A DNA stretch of 55,747 bases. Origin: CAWDMN01 sp963803155. Lineage in GTDB: Bacteria > Acidobacteriota > Terriglobia > Versatilivoradales > Versatilivoraceae. Shown here one piece after another: positions 43,110 to 52,102 of the stretch; position 1 is the stretch's first letter, and each line of letters starts with the position of its first letter. The stretch covers positions 1-55,747 of the forward strand of contig CAWDMN010000077.1 in assembly GCA_963803155.1 (NCBI GenBank). The letters run 5' to 3'. The position numbers and the translations under genes are program-made. Below the pieces are notes generated by a model that saw only the letters and a program-made list of their open reading frames with translations, had not been told where the DNA came from and did not search any database.

Positions 43110-44624
43110 ATGAACTCTATTGTCGAATGCGTTCCCAATTTCAGCGAAGGCCGCGACCGCCGGGTGATCGATCAAATCATCGAAGCCATACTTTCCGTTC
43201 CCGGCCTGTGCCTCATGGATCTGGAAATGGATCCCGACCACAACCGGTCTGTCGTCACTTTTGTGGGGGAGAAGGAAAAGGTGGGGGAAGGGGCTCTGAG
43301 GGCCATGGGAAAAGCCGCGGAACTGATCGATTTGAATCTTCACAAAGGCAACCATCCGCGCATCGGAGCGACGGATGTCGTCCCATTCATTCCCGTCCGG
43401 AATGCTACGCTGGAAGACTGTGTCGCCATCGCCCGCCAAGTGGGAGAAGCAGCCGCGCAAAGGTACGGAATTCCCATTTACCTCTATGAAGCCGCCGCCA
43501 CTCGTTTGGAAAGAATCCAATTGGAAAACATCCGAAAAGGCCAATTTGAAGGGCTCCGGCAGGATATTGAAACTTCAGCGGACCGCGCTCCCGATTTCGG
43601 CCTGCCTCGTCTCCATCCCACCGCCGGCGCCACGGTAGTGGGCGCCAGGAAATTCCTGATTGCCTACAACATCAATCTCAACACTTCCGAAGTGGCCATT
43701 GCGAAGAATATCGCCAAAGCCATCCGTCATTCCAGCGGAGGTTTGCGAAACGTGAAGGCCATGGGCGTTGACTTAAAGGCGCGTGGAGTGGCACAGGTCT
43801 CCATGAATCTGACCGACTTTGAACAGACGCCGATCCATCGTGTCTTCGAAATGGTCAAGCGGGAGGCGGAACGGTATGGCGCTTTCATCATCGGCAGTGA
43901 AATTGTTGGATTAGTTCCTCAGAAGGCCCTGGACTTGTCCGCGGATTATTTTCTTCAAATTGATAGCTTTCGACCGGAATTGATTTTTGAAAACCGCCTG
44001 CAAGCAATTTTGGCGGAAAAACAGACATTGCAGGACTTGCCTGTCAGCCAATTTCTGGAGGCAGTGGCTAAATCCAATTCCGTGCCGGGAGGCGGAAGCG
44101 TCTCAGCTCTGGCCGGCGCATTAGCCGCCAATCTGGGGAAAATGGTGGTGGGATTCAGCCTGGACAAAAAGGGATTGGAGGAATTTCAAACCCGGCTAAA
44201 CGAAATTATGGAATTGTGCTCCTCCGCTCACCGGAATCTGCAAGCCGCAATCCAGAAAGATAGCGAAGCTTATGCCGGAGTCGAGGCAGCGTTGCAAATG
44301 CCTAAAAGTACCGAGGAGGAGAAAAAAAAGCGCCGGGTAGAAACGCAGAAGGCTCTCCACAAGGCAGCCGCGGTTCCGATGGAAGTCGCGGAAAAAAGCG
44401 CGGAACTAATGCAGTGCTTCCTTGCGCTTGAATCCGTATCCAATCCGAACCTAAAATCAGATCTCAAAACCGGATTTTGGATGGCCCATGCCGCCATCCG
44501 CGGGGCTTTGGAAAATGTGGCAATTAATTTGAAGTCCATCAAAGATCAGACAATGATTGCCGAACTTCAAAAAAGGATACATGAAGTAGAGAACATCTTG
44601 GAGGATTCGCTGAAGAAAATTTAG
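43110..44624 (+). CDS. ftcD: glutamate formimidoyltransferase / formimidoyltetrahydrofolate cyclodeaminase
   Basis: A 504-residue bifunctional enzyme. Residues 1 to about 300 are the formiminotransferase domains: VECVPNFSEGRD, MDLEMDPDHNRSVVTF, LHKGNHPRIGATDVVPFIPV and HPTAGATVVGARKFLIAYNI. It moves the formimino group of N-formimidoylglutamate to tetrahydrofolate, releasing glutamate. Residues about 320-500 are the helical cyclodeaminase domain (SNSVPGGGSVSALAGALAAN), which makes methenyl-tetrahydrofolate and ammonia. The fused form is the rule in animals and occurs in several bacterial groups, where others use a HutG hydrolase. It completes the pathway from histidine to glutamate and a one-carbon unit in four genes. 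Confidence 0.96.
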   Translation: MNSIVECVPNFSEGRDRRVIDQIIEAILSVPGLCLMDLEMDPDHNRSVVTFVGEKEKVGEGALRAMGKAAELIDLNLHKGNHPRIGATDVVPFIPVRNATLEDCVAIARQVGEAAAQRYGIPIYLYEAAATRLERIQLENIRKGQFEGLRQDIETSADRAPDFGLPRLHPTAGATVVGARKFLIAYNINLNTSEVAIAKNIAKAIRHSSGGLRNVKAMGVDLKARGVAQVSMNLTDFEQTPIHRVFEMVKREAERYGAFIIGSEIVGLVPQKALDLSADYFLQIDSFRPELIFENRLQAILAEKQTLQDLPVSQFLEAVAKSNSVPGGGSVSALAGALAANLGKMVVGFSLDKKGLEEFQTRLNEIMELCSSAHRNLQAAIQKDSEAYAGVEAALQMPKSTEEEKKKRRVETQKALHKAAAVPMEVAEKSAELMQCFLALESVSNPNLKSDLKTGFWMAHAAIRGALENVAINLKSIKDQTMIAELQKRIHEVENILEDSLKKI

Positions 44625-44660
44625 TTTAGTGGAGGCGGGGAGCCCTCGTCCCGGCTGCGT

Positions 44661-44825
44661 TGATCACTCGCTATCGCTTCGTGCTGGTTTGCCTCGCCGT
44701 GCCGTGCTGTTTTGCCACAACAACAGCGCGAAGTGCCAACGAGCGATCAGCCCGGCCTCTCTGGCTTTGTACCGCATGGCTTGAGCACACCTGCCCTCAT
44801 CACTCGCTATCGCTTCGTGCTGGTT
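44661..44825. repeat. cluster of inverted repeats after ftcD
   Basis: TGATCACTCGCTATCGCTTC continues GTGCTG (44661-44686) and is mirrored at 44723-44750 (minus strand TGATCGCTCGTTGGCACTTC, then GCGCTG). A third copy in the first orientation is at about 44798-44825. Both genes on either side end here (ftcD plus, CE15-like minus), so the structure may stop both transcripts. The same motif is in the hutH-hutU gap. Confidence 0.65.
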
Positions 44826-44845
44826 TGCCTTGCCGGGCTGTGCCG

Positions 44846-46141
44846 TCAAGGTTTCCTGGATTTGAGATAACGATCGGCGAAATCCAAATATCGTTCCCAG
44901 TCATAGGCCGTGACATCATGTTTCCCGGCGCGAATATGGTAGCCGATGATGCTGGTGACCGGTTGCCCCACGGGAGGCATCTGGTCTGCATCCATCCCGC
45001 CCGCTCCCAGCAGCCGATAGACCGGGTCCGCCCCTTTGGCGGAGAGGAATTCCCCTTTGGGATCCGCCCATAGATCTTCCTCCGCGCTGGCGACATAAAC
45101 CGGACGAGGCGCCATCAAGGCAATCAGCTCGTGTTGATCCACCGGCAAATTTTCCTCCCGTCCGTTGTACTTTTTAAAATTTGCGCAAAACCAGTGAGGA
45201 AATTGGCGATTGATGGCTTCCACGGTTTCTCCAAATTTCCGCCGGGAGAGAGCCGCCCCGCCACATCCGGAGTCATTGGAAATCACCATTGCGAAGCGCT
45301 GATCCTGCGCACCGGCCCATAGAGCCGCCTTGCCCAGACGGGAATGCCCCATGATGGCGATCCGCGCGGCATCAATTTGCCGATCGGTTTGCAGGTAGTC
45401 CATGGCCCGGCTCAATCCCCACGCCCAAGCCCCAATCGATCCCCATTCATCGGACGCCGGTTTCGACTGGCCTGGCCGATAAAACAGGGGGTGGACGCCA
45501 TTTTGAAATCCATCGTCAAAATCGGGATCGATATCTTGATAGTAAAAAGTGGCCAAGCCATAGCCGCGCTGCAATATCCGCTCCAAGGCCCAACTGCTGG
45601 CCCTGCTCCCCCGAGAGGCCTCCAAAGCTTGTTGACTTGAGGTTTGATGCGTCTTGGAATCGCGGTCCCAGGTGGTTCCCAAGGGGACGCCGGGATCAAA
45701 ACTGATGCTATGATTGCCCGCGAAATTCATGGCCAGAAACAGTGGGGCCGGTCCGCTCCGCTGATTGGGAAGGTAGATCAGAAGATCCAGATGGGGAGCC
45801 TCTTTTTGCGCGCCAAAATAAAGGGTCACCAACTTTCGGGTCGCTTTGCCCTCCAGAGATTTTTTATCGATGGATTTTACCTCGACTCGCATCTTTACCG
45901 GGGAAACGGGTGTCTTGCCGTAAACCTCCGATTCGAACAGGCGCAAAATTTCAGGCCGCCTTTTATCCCGCCACTCCGCGGAAGATTGGACTGTAGTCCC
46001 AATTGAAAAAATCAACGGATCAGGCAAAACATAAGCAGGGACTTTTGCTTCATCATAATTGGCCGCCGGAGTTTGGGCCCAAGCAGCCGCGACTAGAAAA
46101 AAAGCCAATATGCAAGAATTTTTGATCATGGGAACACTCAT
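44846..46141 (-). CDS. glucuronoyl esterase-like protein (CE15)
   Basis: A 431-residue exported alpha/beta-hydrolase. Residues 1-22 (from MIKNSCILAFFLVAAAWAQ) form a signal peptide; the ATG at 46129 is an alternative start. CE15 marks: nucleophile in RIAIMGHSRLGKAALWAG, SNDSGCGGAALSRRKFGETV beyond it, GAWAWGLSRAMDYL before it, and the catalytic His in GYHIRAGKHDVTAYDW. CE15 enzymes cleave the ester between 4-O-methyl-glucuronate of xylan and lignin alcohols. With the tannase and CE1-like esterase this is the third exported esterase in the window. It is transcribed convergently toward the hut operon. Confidence 0.9.
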   Translation of the reverse strand: MSVPMIKNSCILAFFLVAAAWAQTPAANYDEAKVPAYVLPDPLIFSIGTTVQSSAEWRDKRRPEILRLFESEVYGKTPVSPVKMRVEVKSIDKKSLEGKATRKLVTLYFGAQKEAPHLDLLIYLPNQRSGPAPLFLAMNFAGNHSISFDPGVPLGTTWDRDSKTHQTSSQQALEASRGSRASSWALERILQRGYGLATFYYQDIDPDFDDGFQNGVHPLFYRPGQSKPASDEWGSIGAWAWGLSRAMDYLQTDRQIDAARIAIMGHSRLGKAALWAGAQDQRFAMVISNDSGCGGAALSRRKFGETVEAINRQFPHWFCANFKKYNGREENLPVDQHELIALMAPRPVYVASAEEDLWADPKGEFLSAKGADPVYRLLGAGGMDADQMPPVGQPVTSIIGYHIRAGKHDVTAYDWERYLDFADRYLKSRKP

Positions 46142-46441
46142 TGGAATTGAAAGTGGAGAAGTCCTCTAGTCCGTTACCGCAATATGGCAAAAGTCCGAAT
46201 GCTAGTGACAACGGAGGTTTGCCCATTCCAGCCTGAAAAGCTGGCTAGATCACAACCCAAGGCAAGGCCCTGGGATCCCACAAATCACCTCATCGTCCCG
46301 ATAGCGCTGAGAGGGCGAGTTAATCGAACAACCTGTTCTATGCGTCAGGATCGGATTGTTAACTTGCCCCTTTAGGCCGGAGAAGCGGAAATACTCGCCT
46401 CAGCGGCCCCGGTAATTTACTTGCGATGCCTTAGTACTCGC

Positions 46442-47803
46442 TTATAGTTTATATTTCCCCGGGATGGCCACTTCCGGGAAGGGGACAGGGCCAAACTCAT
46501 ATTTTTCCGGTCCCAACCGCCGGCCGTTCAAAACCTCATCCCAAGTCACGCTGCGTCCGGCATAGGCAGATTCGCGTCCCATGATGCCGAGCATGGTGCT
46601 TTCAGCTACATTCTTGGCCTCATTGATCGGTTTGCCCGAGCGGATGCTTTCCATCAGATCAATATGCTCCTGGTGGTAAGGATTGACCTCCTTGCCCCGG
46701 AAGCGCCACATCGGCTGGCCTTCCGCCTTGATCCAGCTGGCGCAATTGCTCTCGCCCTTGGTACCCATCACGGCCTCTTCCACCTTGTTCTCGCAACCAT
46801 TAATTTGACGGCACTGGCTGAACATTCTCACCCCATTGGGATATTCAAATTCCACGGCAAAGTGATCGTAAATGTGGCCATGGCGCTGGCCCACGCGAGC
46901 CTGCCGTCCACCCAAGGCAATGGCCTTAACGGGATGGGCGCCAATGACCCAATTCATGATATCCAAATTGTGAACATGCTGTTCGACGATGTGATCGCCT
47001 CCCAGCCAGGTGAAATAATTCCAGTTGCGCATCTGCCATTCCATGTCCGTCCAACCGGACTCCCGCTCGATCACCCAGATTTCGCCGCCATTCCAGTAGC
47101 ATCTTCCATAGACAATCTTGCCAATCGCGCCATCCAGGATGCGCTGCACGGTTTCCTTATAGCCAAGCTGGTGCCGGCGTTGGGTGCCGGCGGCAATGCC
47201 AAGATTCTTCTGTTTCGCTATTTCGCAGGCTTCCAAAACAAGTTTGATTCCCGGGCCATCGACGGCGGCCGGTTTTTCCATGAACACATTTTTCCCAGCT
47301 TCCACCGCCGCTTTCAAGTGAATCGGATGGAAATGAGGAGGCCCGGCGACAATGACGTAATTGATGTCTCCCACCGCCAACAATTTTTTATAGGCATCGA
47401 AGCCGCTGAAGCAGAGCTCATGGGGGATATTGACTCCCACCTTCTTCAGATTGCCCCGGCAAGCTTCCAATCGATCGGGAAACAGGTCAGCCAATGCCAT
47501 GACTTGGATCCCTTTCCTCAAAACTTGGGCCCCGGCGGCGGCATCCTCCGTGTGATATCCATCGGCGGGATAAATCACCTTGGTGGCGGCGCCGATGGCA
47601 TCCAGCACGGCCCCGGTACCACGCCCGCCACAGCCGATGACCCCAATCCGAATGGGATCATCCGAAGCGGCATGGGAAGTAATCACAAAGGGAGCGCTGG
47701 CCAGCGTCGCCGCTCCTGCCAGGGCGGCTGAGGAATTCTTTAGAAAACTCCGGCGCGAGATGGTTTCTTCAAATTCAGAATGATTGACATTGATTTGAGA
47801 CAT
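46442..47803 (-). CDS. Tat-exported Gfo/Idh/MocA-family oxidoreductase
   Basis: A 453-residue NAD(P)-dependent oxidoreductase. The N-terminal ISRRSFLKNSSAALAGAATL is a twin-arginine signal, so the folded enzyme with its cofactor is exported. The Rossmann motif is IRIGVIGCGGRGTGAV, the family EKP motif is in NVFMEKPAAVDGPG, and the catalytic-His region is GGDHIVEQHVHNLDIMNWV. The C-terminal domain is the usual open-faced sheet. Related exported proteins include GH109-like N-acetylgalactosaminidases and sugar 3-dehydrogenases; which applies here is unknown. GAGGAGC stands about 10 bp before the ATG. Confidence 0.9.
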   Translation of the reverse strand: MSQINVNHSEFEETISRRSFLKNSSAALAGAATLASAPFVITSHAASDDPIRIGVIGCGGRGTGAVLDAIGAATKVIYPADGYHTEDAAAGAQVLRKGIQVMALADLFPDRLEACRGNLKKVGVNIPHELCFSGFDAYKKLLAVGDINYVIVAGPPHFHPIHLKAAVEAGKNVFMEKPAAVDGPGIKLVLEACEIAKQKNLGIAAGTQRRHQLGYKETVQRILDGAIGKIVYGRCYWNGGEIWVIERESGWTDMEWQMRNWNYFTWLGGDHIVEQHVHNLDIMNWVIGAHPVKAIALGGRQARVGQRHGHIYDHFAVEFEYPNGVRMFSQCRQINGCENKVEEAVMGTKGESNCASWIKAEGQPMWRFRGKEVNPYHQEHIDLMESIRSGKPINEAKNVAESTMLGIMGRESAYAGRSVTWDEVLNGRRLGPEKYEFGPVPFPEVAIPGKYKL

Positions 47804-47924
47804 AGGAAATCAGCTCCTCAACGGCGTGACGGCAGTCCCGCTCACGCGCAAAATAAAAAGACGCCCAATTATCGGCCCCTTAAATTGGATATTCCAGATA
47901 ATTTTTCCAGATCAATCCCAATCA

Positions 47925-50024
47925 TCAAAATGTGACCAACCCGGCATCTTTTAAAAGCTCCAAGTGAGAAAGAACTTTTTCCAGCGGGGTCTCTTCCCGG
48001 AATTGAGTGTCTATCATCTTTTTTATATCCAGGGCGGTCATCCGGCCCTTGCAAAGCAGTTGGATTTCAGCAAAAATTTTTGAATCTCCCTGATCCAACA
48101 GAGTTTTCTGTTCCGGGTTGCAGGCTTTCTGGATGCTCTCGCGATATCCCCGATAGCTGTTGGCTTTGATAAGAGTTGTTGGCTTAGCAATTAATGTGGC
48201 AGCTTTTTTCTCGATCGGCGAAAGATCTAGTGATACCGGTTTCAACTGGCGGGACTTTGATTCCAACTCCATTTGATTTTCCATGACTTGGAGCTGGGCA
48301 TTCGCAATCTCCCTGATGGAAGTTTTCAGCCCTTCAAGATGCCATGAAAAACGGGCCGGATCCGCCGCCAGCCGCTGAAGAGTGTCCAAGGTGGCCTGCT
48401 CATTCAGAGAAGTTGCCTCCAGGTATCCGCGCACTTTCTTGTACACCGACGGGAACTCGTCATTCCCAGACTGTTGCAATTCTTGCAAGCCTCGGGCCAA
48501 TTGGTGCCCCAAGCGGGCTGAAGCATTGGAAACAATTTCCGCCGCCATTCGCGCCGCCATTTCATCGTTCGCGCAGGCAATCGTGTAAGCGGAGGCAGCT
48601 GTAATCACCACGGCCCGCTTAAGCTGAGTAGGATCGAGTTTGTCGGGCCGGTCCTCGGAGGTGTGGATCCACGGGTCCGGCCAGGTGTTCAACATGACGC
48701 CCGGAACACCGACTCCCCAGTCACCGAAAACCTCATGATCCGAACTGCCGAAATGCGTTCCGATGCAGGCCAGCATGGGTTCTTCAGATCCGCTCGGCGC
48801 AACGATACGCCGGCTGAAGGTTCCCAGAAAGGAATTGGCAATGTAGGCGTGATTGGCCTCGCCAACATAGCGAAGGAAATTCTCCAGCACGTCATTGACA
48901 AAATGGGCGTTTCCACAAGTTGTTCGGATCAAGGTAAGGAACGCTTTGCTTTTGAAAAGATCCAGCCCAACCATGTCAAGGTTTATGTTGCAGAGGGTTC
49001 GCTTCATCTGCTCCTGATGGGCTTTGACATAAGGAATCGTCCCGGCATACTCTGGAACCCAAATGAATCGGATGGTCCTGCGAGGCTTGGGCAGCCGCCC
49101 CTCCTGAATCAGTTTCTGCAAAATTCTCGCGGTTTCCAGCAAGGCTGCGCTTCCCGACACATTATCGTTGGCCCCCTGCATCACAAATCCTTCAAAGAGG
49201 TGGGCCGACAAAATAATTTCATCGGCCATTGGATCGCTTCCAGGAATAGAGGCCACGACATCCAGCCAGTCGGCCTTTTGCCGGGAGGAATCCACCAGCG
49301 CATGAGCGATAATCTTTTCCCCCTGGAGTAGGCGGTCCCGCAAAATCGACCCTTCACGCGGCGTGAGCTGAAACGCAAAGCGGGCGGGTCTTCCCCCGCT
49401 GGCATCAATCTGCCCCCAGGGAATTATCAAGGGATCCACCAGGGGTCTGGGAGAATAGTAGGAAATCACTCCGGCCGCTTCATTTTGCAAACAGGCTATT
49501 TTATGGACCCCGGAGACTGGGCCTGAAGTGAGTACAATCTTCCCCACAACATCCACTTTTTCAAATTCCTTGGCATCTCCATCCCCCACCCAAACCAGCT
49601 CCGCCGTCACATTCGCGGGGCTGGATCCACTGGTCAGCATGGCGCGCTGGTCCGTGTATGAGGCCAGCTTTTGCCGGCCTGGCGAGGTCTCCCACAATTC
49701 ACCCCGGACTCCATCCCAGGTTTCTTCTCCGGGATATCTCAGCAGGACTGCATCGGCAAGAGCATATTCTTTGGCCCGATCCAAAACGTACTGCGCTTCA
49801 GGAAATATGCCCGAATATTCCGACGGCTGGCGATCTCTCGGCTGGCCGGCCAACTGTAGAGTGTGGCCAAACGCTGTCTCCCCGCTGGCTTCGCCGATCA
49901 GGTAATCCAGCTGCTCGGCGGGCAGAAACGTCCATTGGAACCATGGAGTCATTTGGGCGCTAACCACACAAACAGAGCCCAGAAAGAATAATAGAATGGC
50001 TGATCCTTTGGTGAAATGTCTCAT
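47925..50024 (-). CDS. exported M28-family metallopeptidase-like protein
   Basis: A 699-residue exported protein (signal peptide 1-23). Residues about 90-260 hold a PA-like insert (VVGKIVLTSGPVSGVHKIAC). The peptidase domain follows: ILSAHLFEGFVMQGANDNVS gives the first His and bridging Asp, IWVPEYAGTIPY the Glu pair position, NINLDMVGLDL the next Asp and WIHTSEDRPD the last His. Some ligand spacings differ from classical M28 aminopeptidases, so zinc content may vary. The C-terminal 180 residues are helical and end in a winged-helix-like segment (LEKVLSHLELLKDAGLVTF), which is unusual for an exported peptidase. GGAGCGACAGG precedes the ATG. Confidence 0.75.
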   Translation of the reverse strand: MRHFTKGSAILLFFLGSVCVVSAQMTPWFQWTFLPAEQLDYLIGEASGETAFGHTLQLAGQPRDRQPSEYSGIFPEAQYVLDRAKEYALADAVLLRYPGEETWDGVRGELWETSPGRQKLASYTDQRAMLTSGSSPANVTAELVWVGDGDAKEFEKVDVVGKIVLTSGPVSGVHKIACLQNEAAGVISYYSPRPLVDPLIIPWGQIDASGGRPARFAFQLTPREGSILRDRLLQGEKIIAHALVDSSRQKADWLDVVASIPGSDPMADEIILSAHLFEGFVMQGANDNVSGSAALLETARILQKLIQEGRLPKPRRTIRFIWVPEYAGTIPYVKAHQEQMKRTLCNINLDMVGLDLFKSKAFLTLIRTTCGNAHFVNDVLENFLRYVGEANHAYIANSFLGTFSRRIVAPSGSEEPMLACIGTHFGSSDHEVFGDWGVGVPGVMLNTWPDPWIHTSEDRPDKLDPTQLKRAVVITAASAYTIACANDEMAARMAAEIVSNASARLGHQLARGLQELQQSGNDEFPSVYKKVRGYLEATSLNEQATLDTLQRLAADPARFSWHLEGLKTSIREIANAQLQVMENQMELESKSRQLKPVSLDLSPIEKKAATLIAKPTTLIKANSYRGYRESIQKACNPEQKTLLDQGDSKIFAEIQLLCKGRMTALDIKKMIDTQFREETPLEKVLSHLELLKDAGLVTF

Positions 50025-50150
50025 CCTGTCGCTCCGGCAAGGTTCTTGAATAACCGTGAAATTGAGTCAAACGGATTCTTTCCCCACGAATTTAAAATCG
50101 AAAGAATACCAGAAAAGGAATCACTGAGGGACAAATTAAGCAAAGGAGGG

Positions 50151-50283
50151 GTGTAATTCAATGTGCGGCAGGTGAGATAGGTACAGGATTGGCTCAATAA
50201 CCAAAGGGTGGCCGGGAGGGCGAGCCTCCCGTGCATTCCATCCCTTGACACACCCTCGACTTTGTCTCACTTTGATTTACACT
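50151..50283. mobile_element. 133-bp relic with IS-like ends
   Basis: The left end GTGTAATTCAATGTGCGG and the right end, on the minus strand, GTGTAAATCAAAGTGAGACA are inverted repeats that resemble IS termini. There is no transposase inside. A single left-type end occurs at 24927-24943. Repeat A copy 3 (50211-50231) lies in the middle. Confidence 0.55.
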
Positions 50284-50743
50284 CGGAAAGGAGAGTGCTT
50301 TCGACGATGGCGGCGGTCACACAAGCAACCCGACGATTTTGCCTTCACTTGAAATGATATGATCTAATTCATATTTTCGCCCGGGGGCTTTATCTCCGCA
50401 ACAGCTGCATTGGAGCAATAGCTCGCCATGCGCCATGTTTTTGCTGCTGCGTTCTCAGCGCATCCAACTTTTCGAGCTGACACATCCCGCGATGGAAAGC
50501 ACCTTCCCCGCACGGAAATGTGAATTATAACTTGCGTTGTCTGGTGTTTTCGGTTTTTATTGGTTTGTTTTACCTTGGTCTCTGCATTTGAAATAGATTC
50601 TGCTGGTTTTAAATCTGTCTCAAATACGATATAGTAGCGGCTCCACAAATGATGGTAAGTCCGTCAACACAAGACTGAAAACAGGTGGGACGCGCGAGTG
50701 TGACGAAGTCACCCGGTCGCGCGTCGTCTGGCCAGCCTCGCCT

Positions 50744-50830
50744 TTGGAGGCGGCCTGCCCTCAGGCCGTCTGAGCAAGTTTGGCAAACTCAGACGGGGTG
50801 GCACCTCGTCTCCATCCATGCTATTTTCTG
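50744..50830 (+). repeat. repeat B, copy 3
   Basis: TGGAGGCGGCCTGCCCTCAG, then CCGTCTGAG-CAAG-TTTGGCAAA-CTCAGACGG (a 9-bp perfect stem) and CTCCATCCATGCTATTTT. It is followed within 10 bp by repeat C copy 3. Confidence 0.8.
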
Positions 50831-50839
50831 AGAAGCCAC

Positions 50840-50876
50840 TCATGCCAGCGTGGCTGGCACAACAAGAGGATGAAAA
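50840..50876 (+). repeat. repeat C, copy 3
   Basis: CATGCCAGCGTGGCTGGCAC followed by AACAAGAGGATGAAAAT. The stem CCAGC / GCTGG closes a 3-base loop; the tail looks like a ribosome site and ATG but leads to no long frame. Confidence 0.75.
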
Positions 50877-50942
50877 TTTCCAGACCTCACAGGTCTCCAA
50901 GACCTGTGAGGTCTCTGGCACCGCGATTTTCTGGGGAGGAAT

Positions 50943-51944
50943 ATGAAAGAAAAAATATTCATTTTATTGACTACCCTGCTTCTCCTGAATGGATCGCATC
51001 AAAGCCGGGCTCAGCAGCTTCCCACCGGCAATGCGGCCGATTTCAAATTGAAGACGTGTCTGCATTCCGTCAGCTATGCCGGTTTCTGGCGCGGACAGGC
51101 CGTTTTGTCCGTTGATGAGTTTTTGGTAAAGGCAAAAAAAATGGGATATGACGGCGTGATGCTGGTTGCCAAGCGTCCTCACGTCTCTCCACTCGATTAC
51201 GACGATGCTGCTCGCAAGCGGCTCCGGTCGCGCATCGATGAATTGGGGCTCAAGTTGGTGGCCCTGGCAGGCTACACTGATTTTACCGCGGGCATGGATA
51301 AACCCGGCATTCCCCATGTTGAGATTCAAGCCGCCTATGTCGGTGAACTCGCCAGGCTGGCAAGGGATCTGGGCACTAACGTGGTCAGAATATTCACAGG
51401 CTATGAGCGGCCGGCGATTCCCTATGACAAGCAATATGCCACGGTTGTCGAAGGGCTGAAACTCGCGGGGAAAGAAGCAGCCAAATACGGAGTGATACTG
51501 GCCATTCAAAATCATCATGACATCGCGCTGCATCATGACGCCATGTTCTGGCTGCTCCAGGAGGTCAATTTGCCCAATGTTTGCGCGGCCTGGGACGCCT
51601 GGAGCCCCACGCTGGAAGGATTGACTCCGGAAGAAATCCGGCAATCAATTCTAAAAATGAAGCCTTACATTGTTCACACCACCGCCGCTCAATATGTGCG
51701 TTTCCCTCGATTCCATTATGTCCCTGAGTTGACCCAGTACCTGAAGGATGAACCGGTGCTGCGGGCGGTCCCAATGGGATCTGGAATTATTGACTACGAC
51801 AGCTTTTTCCGCACCCTGCGGGAAATCGGGTATCAAGGCTACATTGCCTACGAACTTTGTGACGTCCTGGATGGCGGCGGTTCGCTGGAAAATCTCGACC
51901 GGGCGGCCGTAAAATTCCTTGAATATGTGAGGCAATTCAAGTAA
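50943..51944 (+). CDS. Sec-exported sugar phosphate isomerase/epimerase-like TIM barrel
   Basis: A 333-residue protein with a signal peptide (residues 1-24, ending at SRAQQ), followed by a xylose-isomerase-like TIM barrel. Metal-site motifs: AKKMGYDGVMLVAKR, VILAIQNHHDIALHHDAMFW, VCAAWDAWSPTLEG and IAYELCDVLDGGG. A Gln replaces the usual Glu in the second motif (IQNHHD), so metal binding or catalysis may differ. GGGGAGGAAT stands just before the ATG. It is the second exported member of this superfamily in the window, the other being Tat-dependent. Together with the exported Gfo/Idh/MocA protein it hints at sugar oxidation-isomerisation outside the cytoplasm. Confidence 0.85.
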   Translation: MKEKIFILLTTLLLLNGSHQSRAQQLPTGNAADFKLKTCLHSVSYAGFWRGQAVLSVDEFLVKAKKMGYDGVMLVAKRPHVSPLDYDDAARKRLRSRIDELGLKLVALAGYTDFTAGMDKPGIPHVEIQAAYVGELARLARDLGTNVVRIFTGYERPAIPYDKQYATVVEGLKLAGKEAAKYGVILAIQNHHDIALHHDAMFWLLQEVNLPNVCAAWDAWSPTLEGLTPEEIRQSILKMKPYIVHTTAAQYVRFPRFHYVPELTQYLKDEPVLRAVPMGSGIIDYDSFFRTLREIGYQGYIAYELCDVLDGGGSLENLDRAAVKFLEYVRQFK

Positions 51945-52102
51945 CGGTGGGAAGGCTGGCCTTGCATTTTGGACTTTGGACAGTAGACTTTAGACATACG
52001 GCGTGAAATTGAAATCGCCAGTGGATCCTTCGGAAGCTGTAGTGTGTTGTCTTGTGTCTGAATTGTGAACCGATATTCCGCGAAAGGCAGAATCAGTAAT
52101 TT

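Larger units (their letters stand above)
50025..50942. other. 918-bp repeat-rich region without genes
   Basis: It holds an IS-like relic (50151-50283) with repeat A copy 3 nested in it, repeat B copy 3 (50744-50830) and repeat C copy 3 (50840-50876). A direct pair, ACCTCACAGGTCTCC and ACCTGTGAGGTCTC (50883-50916), forms a further hairpin just before the next gene's ribosome site. Confidence 0.6.

Noticed and set aside
44661..44825. Riboswitch or attenuator after ftcD
   Set aside because: The structure lies after the gene on the plus strand, is built of copies of a dispersed repeat and has no downstream gene on that strand.
46664..47731. 355-codon open frame antisense to the Gfo/Idh/MocA gene
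   Set aside because: The minus-strand gene has a Tat signal, Rossmann and EKP motifs. The plus-strand frame is Ile/His/Gly-rich with no recognisable domain.
48663..49331. 222-codon open frame antisense to the M28 peptidase gene
   Set aside because: Contained in a supported gene; no motif or start signal.
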